From the NCBI RefSeq assembly GCF_910592395.1, contig NC_088313.1, positions 7,876,501 through 7,940,500 on the forward strand: 64,000 nt of DNA, read 5' to 3'. The DNA is from Lineus longissimus (Eukaryota; Nemertea; Pilidiophora; Heteronemertea; Lineidae). Every line of letters begins with the position of its first letter. Position 1 is the stretch's first letter. The notes under the pieces were generated by a model. It was not told where the DNA came from and made no database searches. It was given only the letters and a program-made list of their open reading frames with translations. A program made the position numbers and the translations under genes. This document shows, one piece after another, positions 45,567 through 59,800 of the stretch.

Positions 45567-46429
45567 ATTGGTATGATCATAACTAGATAGGCGACTGGTG
45601 GTATACCTAATACATGTACCTGTAATACCTAATACCTAACGCGTTAGCACCTTGATGTACAAGTATTCGATTAGTTAATTTCAAAGTAAACTACTCCGCA
45701 CTTTGAATCTGTGACATGCAATTTTGGTAGAACATGGGGCCCGTCACCGTCATTGCCTGTGCAGTTAATGCAAAGTTTTGTTAAACGTTAGGCTCAGTAC
45801 ACGATGTACCATGGCAACGGTATATGCGGTAGTAACATATGTGACGTCATTATACCAGTTCAGAGTCTCCCATACAATCGATCGAAGAGAATCGACTCAA
45901 ACTGCAGTGCAAATCCGCCATTGGTGACGTCATTGGCGCCAAAAACTATTTCTCTTGACCTCATTCAAAAAGCTTTTTGGGAAAAACGCTATTCAAACGA
46001 TAACATCAGCTACAAACATTCTTTATCAAGTTTTTGAGCTATATAAAAAATGTTGCACATATATCGAATTGTAAAATTATTTTGAGGACTATTTTAGCCG
46101 ATTCACTGTACAACTTGCGCGACCTCGTCACAATCGTCATGTGGTGACGACTGGGATTGATTTTTTATTATGGCCACGTCGGATGGCATTAGAGGGACTT
46201 CGTCCGTCTCCTAACCTAGCCCCCAGTAGCCCCTCTAATGTTAGAATGCCATACAGTAGGTAATGTGCCATTGGTTGTTCTAGTCATGAATCCAGCGAAG
46301 TCGTCGTCATCATGCAGGCTGTGATAGCAAAATAAGAGTTTTGTGATATACATAATTATATACAATGTTTCAATTATGTCATTAAAAATACAATAATTTA
46401 TGTGCTTTTTGTTCGAGTTTGTTCGTGTC
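45567..46429. other. No gene recognised
   Basis: Short repeated words (ATACCTAATAC) just downstream of the gene. No frame is convincing. Confidence 0.4.
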
Positions 46430-48425
46430 TCCAACAATGTTACAACCAACCCTGTCATGGTAGCATTAACGTCACATCCAATCTGGTCTTGTCAGCACTG
46501 ATCAATATCACAATCAACTGGGTCATGGCCGCGAACAATGTCACAATCGACCCTGTCATGCAAGCATTAATGTCACACTCAATCTGGTCAGGCCATCAAT
46601 TGTGTCACAGCCAATAGGGCTATGACCGTCCCTTTGTCACCTGGTTATGTTCGCCTGTCACAGCCAATCGGGTAACGGCGGCCGCATTTTTATTTCACAA
46701 CAAAGTGAGTAATGGTTGCATTACTCTCACACCCATACTTGCCATGTGAGCATCAAATTCAACACCAACCGGCTGGCCTGGGAGACATCATTACCAAACT
46801 CAACAAGAAAATGGCCTTCTTACTGTCACAACCAACTGGGTGTATGTTGGTGGCTCCAATCTCACAACCACCCTGGTCGTAGCCTCATCCATGTCGCAAC
46901 TTGGTCATGGCCTCATGAATGTTACAACCCTGGTCATGGCCTCATCATTATCACAACCAACCTGGTCATGGCCTCATCACTGTCACAACCAACCTGGTCG
47001 TAGTCTAATCAATATCACAACCACCTTGGTCATGGCCTAATCAATGTTTAAGCCATTTTGGTCATGGCCTCATCAATGTTGCAACCGCCTTGGCCAAGAC
47101 CTCATCGTCACTACGGCCCTGGTCATGACGTCATCAATGCCATAACCGCCCTTGTCGCATGGTCTCATTAATGTCACCACCACCCTGGTCATGGCCACAA
47201 CAATGTCACAACCGCCCTGGTCATGGCCCCATCAATTTCACAACCAACCTAGTCATAGGCTCATCAATGTCACAACCACCCTGGTCATGGCCTAATCAAT
47301 GTCACAATCATCCCGGTCAAGACCTCATCAATGACACAGCCACCCTGGCTGTAGCCTCATCAATGCCAAAACCACCCTACTCATGGCCACATCAATATCA
47401 CAACCAATCTGGTCGTCGCCTCATCAATATCAAAATCACTCTGGTCATGACCTCATCAATGTCACAACCAACCTGGTCGTAGCCTAATCAATATTACTGT
47501 CACAACCAAGGGAGTGTATATTGGTTGCATCGATGTTACAACCACCCTGTTCGTAGCCTCATCCATGTCACAACCAACTTGGTCATGGCCTCATGAATGT
47601 CACAGCTCTGGTCATGACCCCATCATTGTCATAACCACTCTGGTCATGGTCTCATCACTGTCACGACCAACCTGGTCGTCGCCTAATCCAAATCACAACC
47701 AGCCTGGTCATGGGCTCACCAATGTCACAACCACCCTGGTCATGGGCTCATCATTGTCATAACCACCTTGGCCATGGCCTTATCAATGTCACAATCGCCT
47801 AGGCCAAGACCTCATCAATTTAACTACGGCCGTGGTCATGAAGTCATCAATGCCATAACCGCCCTTGTCATGGTCTCATTATTGTCACCACCACCCTGGT
47901 CATGGCCACAACAATGTCACAACCGCCCTGGTCATGGCCCCATCAATTTCACAACCAACCTAGTCATATGCTCATCAATGTCACAACCACCCTGGTCAAG
48001 GCCACATCAATGTTACAGTCGCCCTGATCGTGGTCTCATCAATATCACAACTAATCTGATCTGGGCCTCATCAATGTCACAACCGCCTTGGTCATGTCAA
48101 TGTCACCACCACCCTGTCCATAGCCTCATTATTGTCACAACCAATCTGGCCAACACCTCATCAATGCCACAACAAACCTGGTCGTAGCCTCACCAATTTC
48201 ACAACCATCTTGGTCATGGCCTCATCAATGTCACAACCGCCTTGGTCATGTCAATGTCACCACCACCCTGTCCATAGCCTCATTATTGTCACAACCAATC
48301 TGGCCAACACCTCATCAATGCCACAACAAACCTGGTCGTAGCCTCACCAATTTCATGACCATCTTGGTCATGGCCTCATCAATGTCACAACCGCATGGTC
48401 ATGGCCTCATCAATGTCACATTCTA
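46430..48425 (+). repeat. 32-bp minisatellite, about 60 copies
   Basis: The unit is close to GGTCATGGCCTCATCAATGT CACAACCACCCT, degenerate at the 5' edge and more regular after about 46850. Because 32 is not a multiple of three and the unit lacks stops in all + frames, long open frames run through it, cycling through three peptide phrases (SSMSQPPWSWP, HQCHNHPG, LINVTTTLVMA). A larger segment, about 48070-48200, is duplicated at 48210-48345. I do not regard these frames as genes. Confidence 0.9.
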
Positions 48426-48930
48426 AAATACCTTGGTACCGTAAAGTCAACTTTTAAATGGAAAATGCATAAGCCTCGTTCTGAGAGCGGAGTGTTTTGG
48501 ACACGCAACCAAGATGCTCTACCAAAGTTCCCTCGGGTTGCACTAAAATGTGGAAACCATGCACACGTCACGTCAATGGAATTTCGGCTCACTTCAGAAG
48601 TTTGAGGCGCTCAAAACACTGCTTCAAACACAAATCAGTCAAGGAGGCATCAACCACCCTAAATTTTTTAATGAGCACTACACATATTTGCCGAGAAAAA
48701 CGCTCCAAATAGCCCATTTGCGCGGATTTTAGCATCACTTGAGCGAGCCGATGCGGACTTCCTATGCGCGCTGTACAAAATGTACATGTCTCATTTTCTG
48801 TAATGTTGCCGTAATATAATGTAAACAATGGCGCTACCGGCGCTCCGGCCGGGCCGGCGATGGATGGAATTTGCCAAATTCGCACATATTCAAGTTATTT
48901 TCGTGGCCTATCTTTTGAAGTTTGAGGTAT
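48426..48930. other. Unique spacer interrupting the minisatellite
   Basis: Non-repetitive sequence with short frames and no recognised gene. It is GC-rich near 48830-48870. Confidence 0.4.
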
Positions 48931-49106
48931 TTTAGAATAGAAATTGAACCCTCGCTTCGGACCTTGGTTGAGTTACCAAGACACTCTCGGGTGGAGCTAA
49001 AATTTCGTCCAAACCCTCGCCTGTCGGCTCGGGTTTGGACTGTATTTTAGCTCCACCCGAGAGTGTCTTGGTAACTCAACCAAGGTCCTCCGCCTCGGGT
49101 TCAATT
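48931..49106. mobile_element. Near-perfect palindromic MITE-like element
   Basis: Arms GAACCCTCGCTTCGGACCTT...GGAGCTAAAAT and the reverse complement close around a short loop near 49020. The flanks TTTTAGAATAGAAATTGAAC and, reversed, TTTAAGGAATTGAAC are also inverted. It sits inside the interruption of the minisatellite. Confidence 0.8.
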
Positions 49107-49545
49107 CCTTAAACCACATGGCCAAGACCTCATCAATGTCACTACAGTCCTGGTCATGACTTTATCAACGTCCCAAATACCCTGATCATAGCCTCATCAA
49201 TGCCCCAACCAAGCTGGTCTGTGCCAAATCAATCTCATGCCCAACCAGGTGATGGCCTCACCAACCCGAGGCATATTAGTGGCATCAACGTCACAACGAC
49301 CTTGTCCGTGGCTTCATCAACGTCACAGCCAATCTGGTTATGGCCTTATCAAAGTCACGACCACGCTGGTCTGGGTCACATCAATGGCGCACCCAACCAG
49401 GTAATGGCTTGCTTACTACTGTCACAAACCAAGCGGTGGTATATAATTGGTTGCATCAATGTTACAACCACCCAGTTCGTAGCCTTATCAATGTCACAAC
49501 CATCATGGTCATCGCCTCATCAACGTCACAACCAATCAATGGACA
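49107..49545 (+). repeat. Second block of the 32-bp minisatellite
   Basis: Same unit, more degenerate (GGTCATGACTTTATCAACGT, GGTTATGGCCTTATCAAAGT). It continues the array beyond the interruption. Confidence 0.85.
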
Positions 49546-50842
49546 TCTATAGTTTTCTCCATGATGTTTATAAATGTTGCAGATCACTCCCATTTTCACA
49601 GATTTTTTTAAACCTAACACTTATGAATCTTCACTTTGTCCTGCCATTTTTATCAACACAAAACTTCACTCCCAAAACAACAATCAGAAAATGGCGATGT
49701 ACATGCCAAACACATTTTGTTATTTGATGGCGATCTTGTCATTTGAATGATAGCGCCAAACCGATGGACAAATTCTGCATGGTAAAAGTTTCTATGTGGT
49801 ACCACAGGCCTTTTTTTCTGGGGGGGATGTGGTTGAAAGGAATTTTTGAATGGAATAAAACAGTGGGACAGGATGTAAATGCCAATTTGAGGTTGGTTTA
49901 ATAAAGTCAAGCAACTGTGAAAATGAAATGATATGCAACATTTCTCAACATCTAGGAGCAAACTTCAGTTCCAATAATTGGAGTAATTGATAACTATTAT
50001 AAATACAAGAATGTTAAACTTTTCCTCTGAAAATTTCTTATTTAATTTTGGAAGAACTGAACAGAAATATTTTCATTGCCAGCGCACCTCACTGACTTGG
50101 CCTCCATACTCCATAAAAATCTATTCCAGGTAAAGGAGATACCAATCGTCAACGAAATCAATTCAGTAAAATTCAGAATTTCCTGTATGTGCAAGTAAAA
50201 TGTCTCTTTACAATGAATAGAACGTTCATATAAATTGCCTGTTTATGCAAAAAATCGCACTAATTGCCTCTACTTAGACTTCAGGAATGATTGCCAACTG
50301 GCAAAGGGAGGGTGGAAAAGAATGTCAACAAGTCTATTACATAGCACCATTCATAAGACTCTCCTCAACTTCTTTGTTAGGTATAGCACCATGATTCAGT
50401 GCCCAGAAACAGTTAAAGTCCCAAAGGATTAATTATTCTTAGACTAATAATGATGAAAGGGCCGATTCTGCACTTATAAATCAAGGGACAATAATAGCAC
50501 ATACAACATTTTAAATACAAAAATAATACAACCCATTTACCAAATAATAGCGTTGAATGTGTGATTGATGTCCCCATCAAAATGCACCAGTACCACAGGT
50601 CGTCTACATGCACCCAGCTCTTTTCATCAGTTTAGAATACACATAAAACAATCCAAAATGAAATGTAGAAGTAGCAGAATACTGCCATCATATCTGGCGT
50701 ACGTATGTAATGAATGGGGGCGGAGCCTCACACCTTGTATTCGAGATTTTAGAGTATTTCAATTTTTAGTGACATTTTCGCAATATCCAGAGTCCCTTCT
50801 CATCCAGTTTTCAAGTAAAATTGTTTAGGGCCATCTGAAACT
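49546..50842. other. No gene recognised; 3' flank of the FAHD2-like gene
   Basis: AT-rich with no supported gene. The minus-strand part next to 50842 would be the 3' UTR of the FAHD2-like transcript. Confidence 0.4.
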
Positions 50843-53800
50843 TCATACAATCTTATTGATCAATGTCCCAATTTCATCTATCTCTGTTTCAAAAATGTCA
50901 CCTCGTTTCAAAAACTCGGGTGGATCTCTTGTGAAGCCAACGCCAGAGGGAGTCCCAGTCAGAATGATGTCTCCCGGTTTTAGTGTCAGGAACCTAAAAT
51001 GGAAAAGGTGCATTTTTTACCATCAAAACATCAAGCCAGTGTAAAGAAGGGGGCGACAAGGACATATAGACTTCTGGACTACTTTCGCATGAGATATGTT
51101 TTTTTTTTCCAACCAGAGTCGCCTCCACCAGAACTGTGACTTCTCAAATCATTGAACTGCAATAAACAATACACTGGAACGGGGTGCCTGATATTCACAA
51201 GTCATGTCCAGAACTGCCTCGAAGCACTGGTGAAAATCACTAACAGAGTTCAGCGTTGGTGTGGTAATACTACAATCGGCAGCACATAATGGAAAGCAGG
51301 GGCACTAATCCTCTTGGCCAGGTAAACCCCAGGCCCAAGTAGTCCCTTTAATACAAACTTTGATATATGAGCCAATAGCCTTGGTGTCTTGAAGATCAAG
51401 TCGCTTGTATTGCTGTCCTGTTTTGTTACACCATTCACACGACATCTTAAGCCAAGATTATGGGGATCTGAAAAATTAACATTTGTATTAGCTAGCTGGT
51501 TTGAGTCATCTGGAACATGTGTGCGGAATGCCAGGTGGCTAGAATTAGGTCTGCTGTCTTATGATTTTTTTGCCAAACTACTCTGGGCAACCCGGTATGT
51601 GACAAAGCTGACAAACACCTGGCGAAGGGAACTTGACACTAAGAGGGACATAAAGACCATGGGTCATTATTGGAAGAACTGGAGAGGATTGCCACGGACA
51701 AAAAGACGGTGAGGGAAAGTTGTTGGCAGCCTATGCTTTCAGAGCAATGAAGGGCGTAGGGAAAGAAGGTATAATTCATTCATCTGTTAAAACTAAAATT
51801 TCATGCCTATGTCACCAAAAGAAAGGGCTTAAATCCACTGAGAAAGAATTTCTGTTTGAAATTGTAGGCCTACAGAGCCATTTTGCGACGTGACAGAGTC
51901 TTGCAACGTTAAACACCAGCAACCAACAGTCACCACCTACACTGATTCAACTCACCTGAAAGTGATTCTTTAGTGACAATTGCTGGTCCAAGGGGGCAGT
52001 ATGTATCAAATGTTTTTGATAACAACCATTGTCGGCCATTCCTTTTCATTTGCCATTCCCGAGCACTCACATCATTGCAGACTGTATATCCTACAACATG
52101 GTCCATGGCGTCTGACTCCTGAAAAGGTAATATCAACAATCATGAATTTTCACCATCATCATCATGCAGGTTTTATGACGGTTTTCCGGTCTTTGACGGC
52201 TCAACGTTTCAACAGTTTAAATAGTGCGCATGAGGTGGTATTGATTCATGCATTAGGGCAGACTTAAATGCAATAAGGAATTTTGAATAACTACTGTAAC
52301 CCGAAAATGTTTGGCGAACGTCTTTTGATTTTGTAGTCTAGGCGATCTGCTTTGATAAACTGTTGAAGGGAGTTGGCAGGAGAGGAACATCGTGCTGGCC
52401 AGGTACCGTCACGTCCAGGCATAAAATATTGGGAATTATTTGTCAGGTAAAAACATTATTTCCTCCAAGGCTTAACACTGGACTAAAACCATTCAATGGG
52501 AACAAGTTAATGTGATAATCTGAGGGATATGGAATCATACTGGAGATAAACCATTTAATGGAAACTCAAGTTAATGTAGTCATCTGAGGGATGAATTAAT
52601 ATTGGAGATAAACTAGAGTTCACATTGAATAGTTTAACTCTAGGACCCCTTAACAAATCCTACAGGGGATAAAATTTACCCGCACATATGCGGACGTGAC
52701 AGTCTATTGTCCAAAAATTCTCCTGCATATATACGAGCGTGACAGTGAACTGGTTTTAAGATCTACATTTCTAGTTCTACCAGTACGGTACCTTTATATT
52801 TTTACCAGCCTTTCCAATGACGATTCCCAATTCTACTTCCCAGTCCATTTCCTGAAAGGAAAATGGTGTTGAAACTAATACAAAAATACTAGACATGTGA
52901 ATAGTTTCTTTGAATGAAAAAGCCATGGGCCATTGTGCTCACCATATAGATATTTGGTGATTAGGAATTCATGCTGGTTAAGAAACATAGTGTATCAGTC
53001 AAATCACGTTGACTCCCATTTGACTCGATTTAGGTCTCCACGCATCGACTCATTCCACATGGAACGATGCACTAGTAAGGCATTTGCTGGAGCTAGGAAC
53101 TACCCCTTGATGTCATGGTGCTGGTGTCGATTTTTCCGAGGTCAGGCTGATGGCACTTGATGATCTCGCAACTGTGCTGATAAATGGAAAAGACGTTGCC
53201 TCCTAATAGCGGGCCGACAAGAACTCCGGACCGGCCGGGGAAGCGCACTGTGCATGTTGCTCGAGCGAAACCCGCTTTTAATACAGAGCGACGCTCTGAT
53301 TCGGCGCCTTTTTCCCTGTCACTAACACCCGACAGTTTATTGTCTATATGGGGCCTAGGTGGGAATAACTGGGTCCAACATTTGCCCACTTGGGACCAAC
53401 ATAAAGTACCCATGCACCTGCCTATAGGTCCCATAAATTTTGCTATCTGCTATCGTCAGATGTCTGTCGATTTATAATTTCTTGGGAATACATGGCACAC
53501 AATTTTAACAGCAAAAGAAGACATCATTTCAAATTTTTATTCAAGTCTGTTGAAGTAAATGTGATTCTGCCAATTCTTCTGAAACTATTGGAGTTCAAAC
53601 CAAAAACTTTACATTTGTTGTTTATTAGCTTAATATCTGTTATAGTTACACACCTTTCTGTTGATGAAGAAAATACCTTTACAATAGTAACATGTTTGGT
53701 TGAGTACAGTAAGCAGGTTTTCTTCTAAAAAAATCAAAAAGGCTCTGAAATTCGCCTTGGTTTTCAGATCAAATTGCTGAAACAAATTACAGGCTGAAAG

Positions 53801-56800
53801 AGTTAAATGTAAAATGATCGTCTTCGAAAGTGAAGGTACTGGTTGAATTACCTGCACAATAAAATATGCGCTTGCTAGAGATACCGGACCCGTATCCCTA
53901 GGTCAGAATGCAAAGGTACGGGAGTTCTTCTGCGCATGCGCACACAATCCCCGTATCTCTAGCCACAGGTGGCAAGTTTTATTCCTACGGCATTTCTCCC
54001 GTACCTTTTTCCATAGTGTGCTATGATGAGTACTGAACTATAGCCTGTTTTAGTAACTTATATTTTTGAATACAACGGTAGATATTTCTAGTATTTATTG
54101 CCCGTGTACGTGACAAGACTAAAAAGTAAAATCATGAAATGTCGTGGAAAATCTTACAAGTCTAACACTGAGCTATAAGATATGGAAAAGATTTTTTAAT
54201 AACAAATGAAGCAATATTATCACAAAATTTAGAAGAAAAATCATGGGCAGAAAATTTAAAAAGTGACCATCGTGGGGTTTCGAACCAGGGATGCAGGGGT
54301 CTGAGACATGCCGTATCCACTAGGCCATGGCACCATTTGTGACAGATACAGGCCTAAACGTGTGGACCTTTGATTTAATGTTTCTTCATTTGAAATACTC
54401 TTCAGAAGAATTTTCACATTCTCCAAGTGTATTAAAAATTAGTTGTTTAAATTGTTTTTAGACGTGCGCATTGTCTGACACTGTGGCCTTAGAGTTTTAA
54501 TTTTAAGCTGTGACCCGCGTACTTGGCACAGTTGAGGGAAAAAAAAAATTTTTGGGCATGCGCAGAAGACCTCCCCCGTACCTTTAGCATTCTGACCTCA
54601 ACCCGTATGATCCATATTATAGCACACGTAAGATACCAAAGCATATGTAGTTGGCAACAATATCAGATGGTAAAAATGGCGGACTATCAACCAAAAACAC
54701 CGTCCCGAGACGATATTGAGAAAGGAGATGGGTATGTTGACCTGCCGATACTTCAAAGATATGGCCAACATGTCTGGCTAATCATCTCAGATGTTCGTTA
54801 GAGGTGGGGACAGCTAGCTCGCCAGTTTGAACGCCCGCAGCTGCGAGTCACCATCCACGTAAATAAATTGCTGCTGAATTTCATCAAAAATTCTGACAAA
54901 ATGGGCATTTATCAGCTTATTTGTGCTCCCAAACCCGTTCCTTCGCCATCAGCAGATCACATGGTAACACACACTAACATGAATGATGCCTCATTCATAA
55001 TACAAGGGCCTGCATGACCGTATTTCAAATTTTTTGTTTTGACCACGAATCATCTGGTGAGGCTACGGCAATTAGCCATCTTGAGGTTGTGTTAGAATTT
55101 CCAAAGGTCATACGGCTTTCATTGATGCAGGAGCACGCTAAGGAGCCAAACTGCCTGAGCAAAGATGGTTCTGTTTATTAGGAGAGAGAAAGGACTTCAT
55201 TTAGAAACCATCAACAACCAACTGTTTGAGTTGTATATGTGGCAAGCAATTTGAATCAACCAAAATTGGATTTTTTATGCGCAGAAAAATTTTTTTGCCA
55301 AAAATAGTCTAGTTCGTCTGATTTGATGAATGAAACAAACGGCTTGCAATGGTTGTGGAGAATAAACTTGCAAAAAACTAGCATAAAATTCCGTAGTTTT
55401 TGATATTTCATTTCATGGAGATTCCACATTGGAACGGTATGAGCATATTCGACCATAATACATCTATTCTATTCTGAACTCAAGTCGCTGAGCTATTGAA
55501 GGTCATTGCCTTTATTGAACCATGTACCATAATAATCCGTCAGAATAGATTAGGGCTGGACTCTCAAGGGTGACATTTCCTCCTACTACACTGACTGAGT
55601 AGGCTTTCATTAACTGGATGTATGTTCTTCTGTCCCATGTACGTAGCTGCATCACTGTATGGTAGTCTAGTGCTTGCTGTCAAATGAACGAGGTCAGTAT
55701 CATGATTGAATGATAATGTGTACTGTACAGTACATAATTTGAAAATGCGTTAGTGAGAAAACTTTACCAACGTTGAAGCCACCAAATCATCAGCAAAACA
55801 CTGTATGATTATGTATTATCACTGTATGTGCCTCATCGGATGATACGTCAAATGCGTGTGGTCAATACAAAGATAGTTGATATCCATGTAATCGGTGTAG
55901 CAAATATTTACTGTGTAAATTGTGACTCGCATCTGAATACATTCAAACTGGCGACCTGGATGTTCCCGCTTCTAACTACCACCTAAAATGATTTGTCAGA
56001 CATGTTGGCCACATCCTGGAAGCATCGGTAGGTCAACCTACCCATCTCCTTTCTCAATATCTTCAAATGTCTGCATCGGGACGGTGATTATGGCCTATTG
56101 TCGGCCATTTTGACCGTCTGATATTGTTGGCAACTTTTTATGCTTTGGTATCTTACGTATGCTATGATATTGATCATACAGGGTGGACCTAGCGATACGG
56201 CTCCCATACCTCTAGACAGTGCGATAAAATAAGAAAACCAAACTAGTGGTTTTTAGAGTGGAAATATCACATGAGTGGTTGTCTTGGCCAGGAAACCAAT
56301 GAGACTGCATGCATTCGAGTGTCGCTTTCTGTTTATCACATGCCACTACTGCGATTTTTTGAGGGATTTGTAGCTCGAATAATCGCAAATTTCACTCCCA
56401 TAAATTCAACACCAAAAGTACACCTTGCGACACAATGACGTGAAATCCACGGCCGCAATGACGTGATGATGTTACTACAACAGCAACAAAGACGTACCCC
56501 CGACCCTCGTGGTCAAGACCTCAACAATGACGCGTGGTCAAGACCTCAACAATGACGCGTGTCGTCACAGATTCTGTTCACCGTTTCACAGAGTTCACCC
56601 GTGTGATCCGTCCATGTGATCTGGGAAAATATCACACTGCTGGGTGGCAGGCTTGACAACACACAGAAACAATCGAATAAAGATGTTTTGCCAAGTCTGA
56701 AATCGGTTTTGATGGTGTTTGACCGAAAGATCATCAATGATCTAGGATTTGGTATGATTTTCTGCCACAATTTATATCAGATTTGATTTTGAGACAGGTT

Positions 56801-59800
56801 TTTGCAAAACCTCGATGACGTCTTGGCATGTGATAAAACTATGTATTGCTCATACCAAAATAAGGACACTGGAAAAAGAATATTGTAATTTCATGAACAA
56901 ATCAAGTTAATTTTGAAAAAGATCGTGAAATTTACCTCGGTTTCATCATTGTAAATAATATCATCAAACGGTCCAGCGATTGCATTTGCAAACTTGCCAC
57001 TAACTATTGGTTCCCTTGGCTGTTTTACATTCTGTTCCTCACAGTGGCCTGCATAGTTCATACCAATTATAAAGATTTTCTCAGGATTTGTGATTGGAGG
57101 GAGAAGTTTTAAGTCGGTTCTTTTCACAACAGTTTTTTCACTTGCACTTGAAACAGCTCTGAAAGAGAAGGTACACTATATTATATACAACAGGTATGAC
57201 ACACTTTGATAGGCATCAGTTCGAATTACTTCATGTAGGTGTTTTTGTCGGTATCAGGCTGTTTCGCTACATTGCCAGTTCGCTACAAGTCGTTTCGCTA
57301 CATGTGGCGGTCGTTTCGCTACATGGATGTAGTCATTATTTTTACTCTATTTTACCCTTGTTCGGTTGTTGGTCAAATAGGACCTGAGTTAATTATTTTG
57401 TTACAACATGTATGGTGCTGGCTTGTGGTGGACGCCATCAAGAGACTTGTTTACAAACACAGTTTATTTTAGGCCTATGCACTTACCTTCTTACGTAAGT
57501 GCATAGGTTCATTTTCTATCAGTTTTCTTATACTCGCCCCATTCGTATACACAGCTGTGGTGTGAGAAGACCGGGAGGACGTTTGCTCCTGTGTTTTTTA
57601 TTCGTGTTCAAGGATCCGAACTTTGAGTATTTCTATTACGTTCTTTCCACGACTGATGGAAAGAAAGATTTACTGTGTGTCTCGAGCTTTGACAATTCTT
57701 TAATTCGTAACTATGCATAGAGCCAAGCACGTGTGTGCATAGACCATACATTTTGGCTACATTTCGTAGCACTGCTTACATCGTTCGTAACAAGTGTCTG
57801 TGGCGGCCACAAGGAGCACCTTTACATGTAACCTTTATACGCAACGTTTTACGTGGATATACGTCGGATATCTGTACTTCCTGTTTGCGCAATCGTGACT
57901 TGTCTTTTGTCACTCACTTCCGGTACCGGGCTTGCACTTTTTCTGTGACGTCATCGACATGTACATGACTGTGTTTCTACGTTCTACGAGTACATAACTG
58001 TGTTTCTACGAGTTGGAGCTTCTTTGGATATGTGTTTCTCAACCAGATTGACTGACTGATGTGTTTGTGCAAGTGTCATTCATAGCAGAGAGCTCTACAT
58101 TGCCACCATATAGACCATTACCTAAGTTGCTTATGTAAATAAAGTGTGTTTGTGTATTTGTGTAAAACAGCTTCAGGGTTTGTGTTTCTTCTGGTAATTT
58201 AGTAGTGTTTTTTCATGTAGCTATGGTACAACCCTACTATAATTCCCGGTGGTGACTACAAATTTATTATAGCACAGTTTGCGCTTCAAAGACATATCTT
58301 TAAGGCATGGGACGATTACAGCGACGGGGAGATAACGACAGAACAGTTGTTGAGAGTTTGTTCGCACTTGAATGGACCAGTAACCTCATAGACATCCATT
58401 CGCGTTGGCTCGCTCAATTACGTACTTATTATTGATTGACAGGGGTCATTCAAACGCACTCCAACGCAGATTTGGAGGCCTTCGCGTTGGCTCGCTCATT
58501 TGTCCGCATTCGTATTATTTATTTGACATCCCCCCCCCCCACTCAGCACTTCCACGCATTCGCTCATTCAACTCTGCACTAAGTGCAGACGGGGGTCTCG
58601 GTCAAACTCTTTTTTCCCTTTTTATTCTTTCTGAACCACTGATTACAAAAATGGGCCTAAGCGACTAGCGCATTTTTTTCCGACTGACACTCTTAGAACC
58701 TTGGAACCTTTTTTTCTAAGAGTGGTGAGTAACCCCCTTATTTTATAAGACTGGTGGTGTCACCTCCTCGTGGTCAGTCTCGGTAATGCGTTGCTATTAT
58801 GCACGTAGCTAACGACACCGACTTTTCAAGCAACGGGTATAAATTCAAAGCGATTCCTGGAACTTTAACGGCATGGCTTTAATTGCAATGTCCGACTTGT
58901 CATAATCGTGTTGTTGTTAATTAGCCACCATGGAACCCACGTCTCTTTGATGTCTCTTGCTTTTTAAATCCCTGGTGAGGCCAATCCTGGAGTATGGTGG
59001 ACCGGCGTGGTCACCCTTACCTTCACCAGGGGGATCCCCAAACCACTAGGGGACATCAATATAAGCTCAGATTGTTAATTAGCCACCATGGAACCCACGT
59101 CTCTTTGATGTCTCTTGCTTTTTAAATCCCTGGTGAGGCCAATCCTGGAGTATGGTGGACCGGCGTGGTCACCCTTACCTTCACCAGGGGGGTCCCCAAA
59201 CCACTAGGGGACATCAATATAAGCTCAGATTGTTAATTAGCCACCATGGAACCCACGTCTCTTTGATGTCTCTTGCTTTTTAAATCCCTGGTGAGGCCAA
59301 TCCTGGAGTATGGTGGACCGGCGTGGTCACCCTTACCTTCACCAGGGGGGTCCCCAAACCACTAGGGGACATCAATATAAGCTCAGACATACCCGGCCAA
59401 GGTCAAACGTCAGGAAAAATGCTTTCATGGTGAGAACCGTGAGGGGTTGGAATTCGCTGCCAGGCTGGGTCGTAAATGCCAACAACGCTGTCGCATTCAA
59501 GAGAGGCTTGGACAGATTCTGGGCCCAAGACCCGTAGTGTTTCATAATTAAAACTGCCAGTATTACTTTTGTAAATAAGTGTGGAGGACTTTGAATTGGT
59601 AGACATTTGTTACGTTTTTATTTCGTTTTTTTTGGAACGAGCAGAACATTTCCGAGTTTTTGTTTCAAACTTTTGTCATGCACCCGCGCACTTAGCCCGT
59701 TCAAACTGCATGCGGCAAAAATCAAATTTGAATCTGTAATTGTACTATACTCGAGCATTTTTTCCCTAAATTCACAACAAATATGTAGCCCGGAGTTTAG

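Noticed and set aside
46840-48341. Several long open frames of 66-139 codons
   Set aside because: They are translations of a 32-bp minisatellite that lacks stops in all forward frames; the peptides simply cycle through the unit.
54523-54801. 92-codon frame containing [13 protein letters not shown]
   Set aside because: Lies in one arm of an old inverted repeat; the other arm has stops at the same place and no family is recognised.
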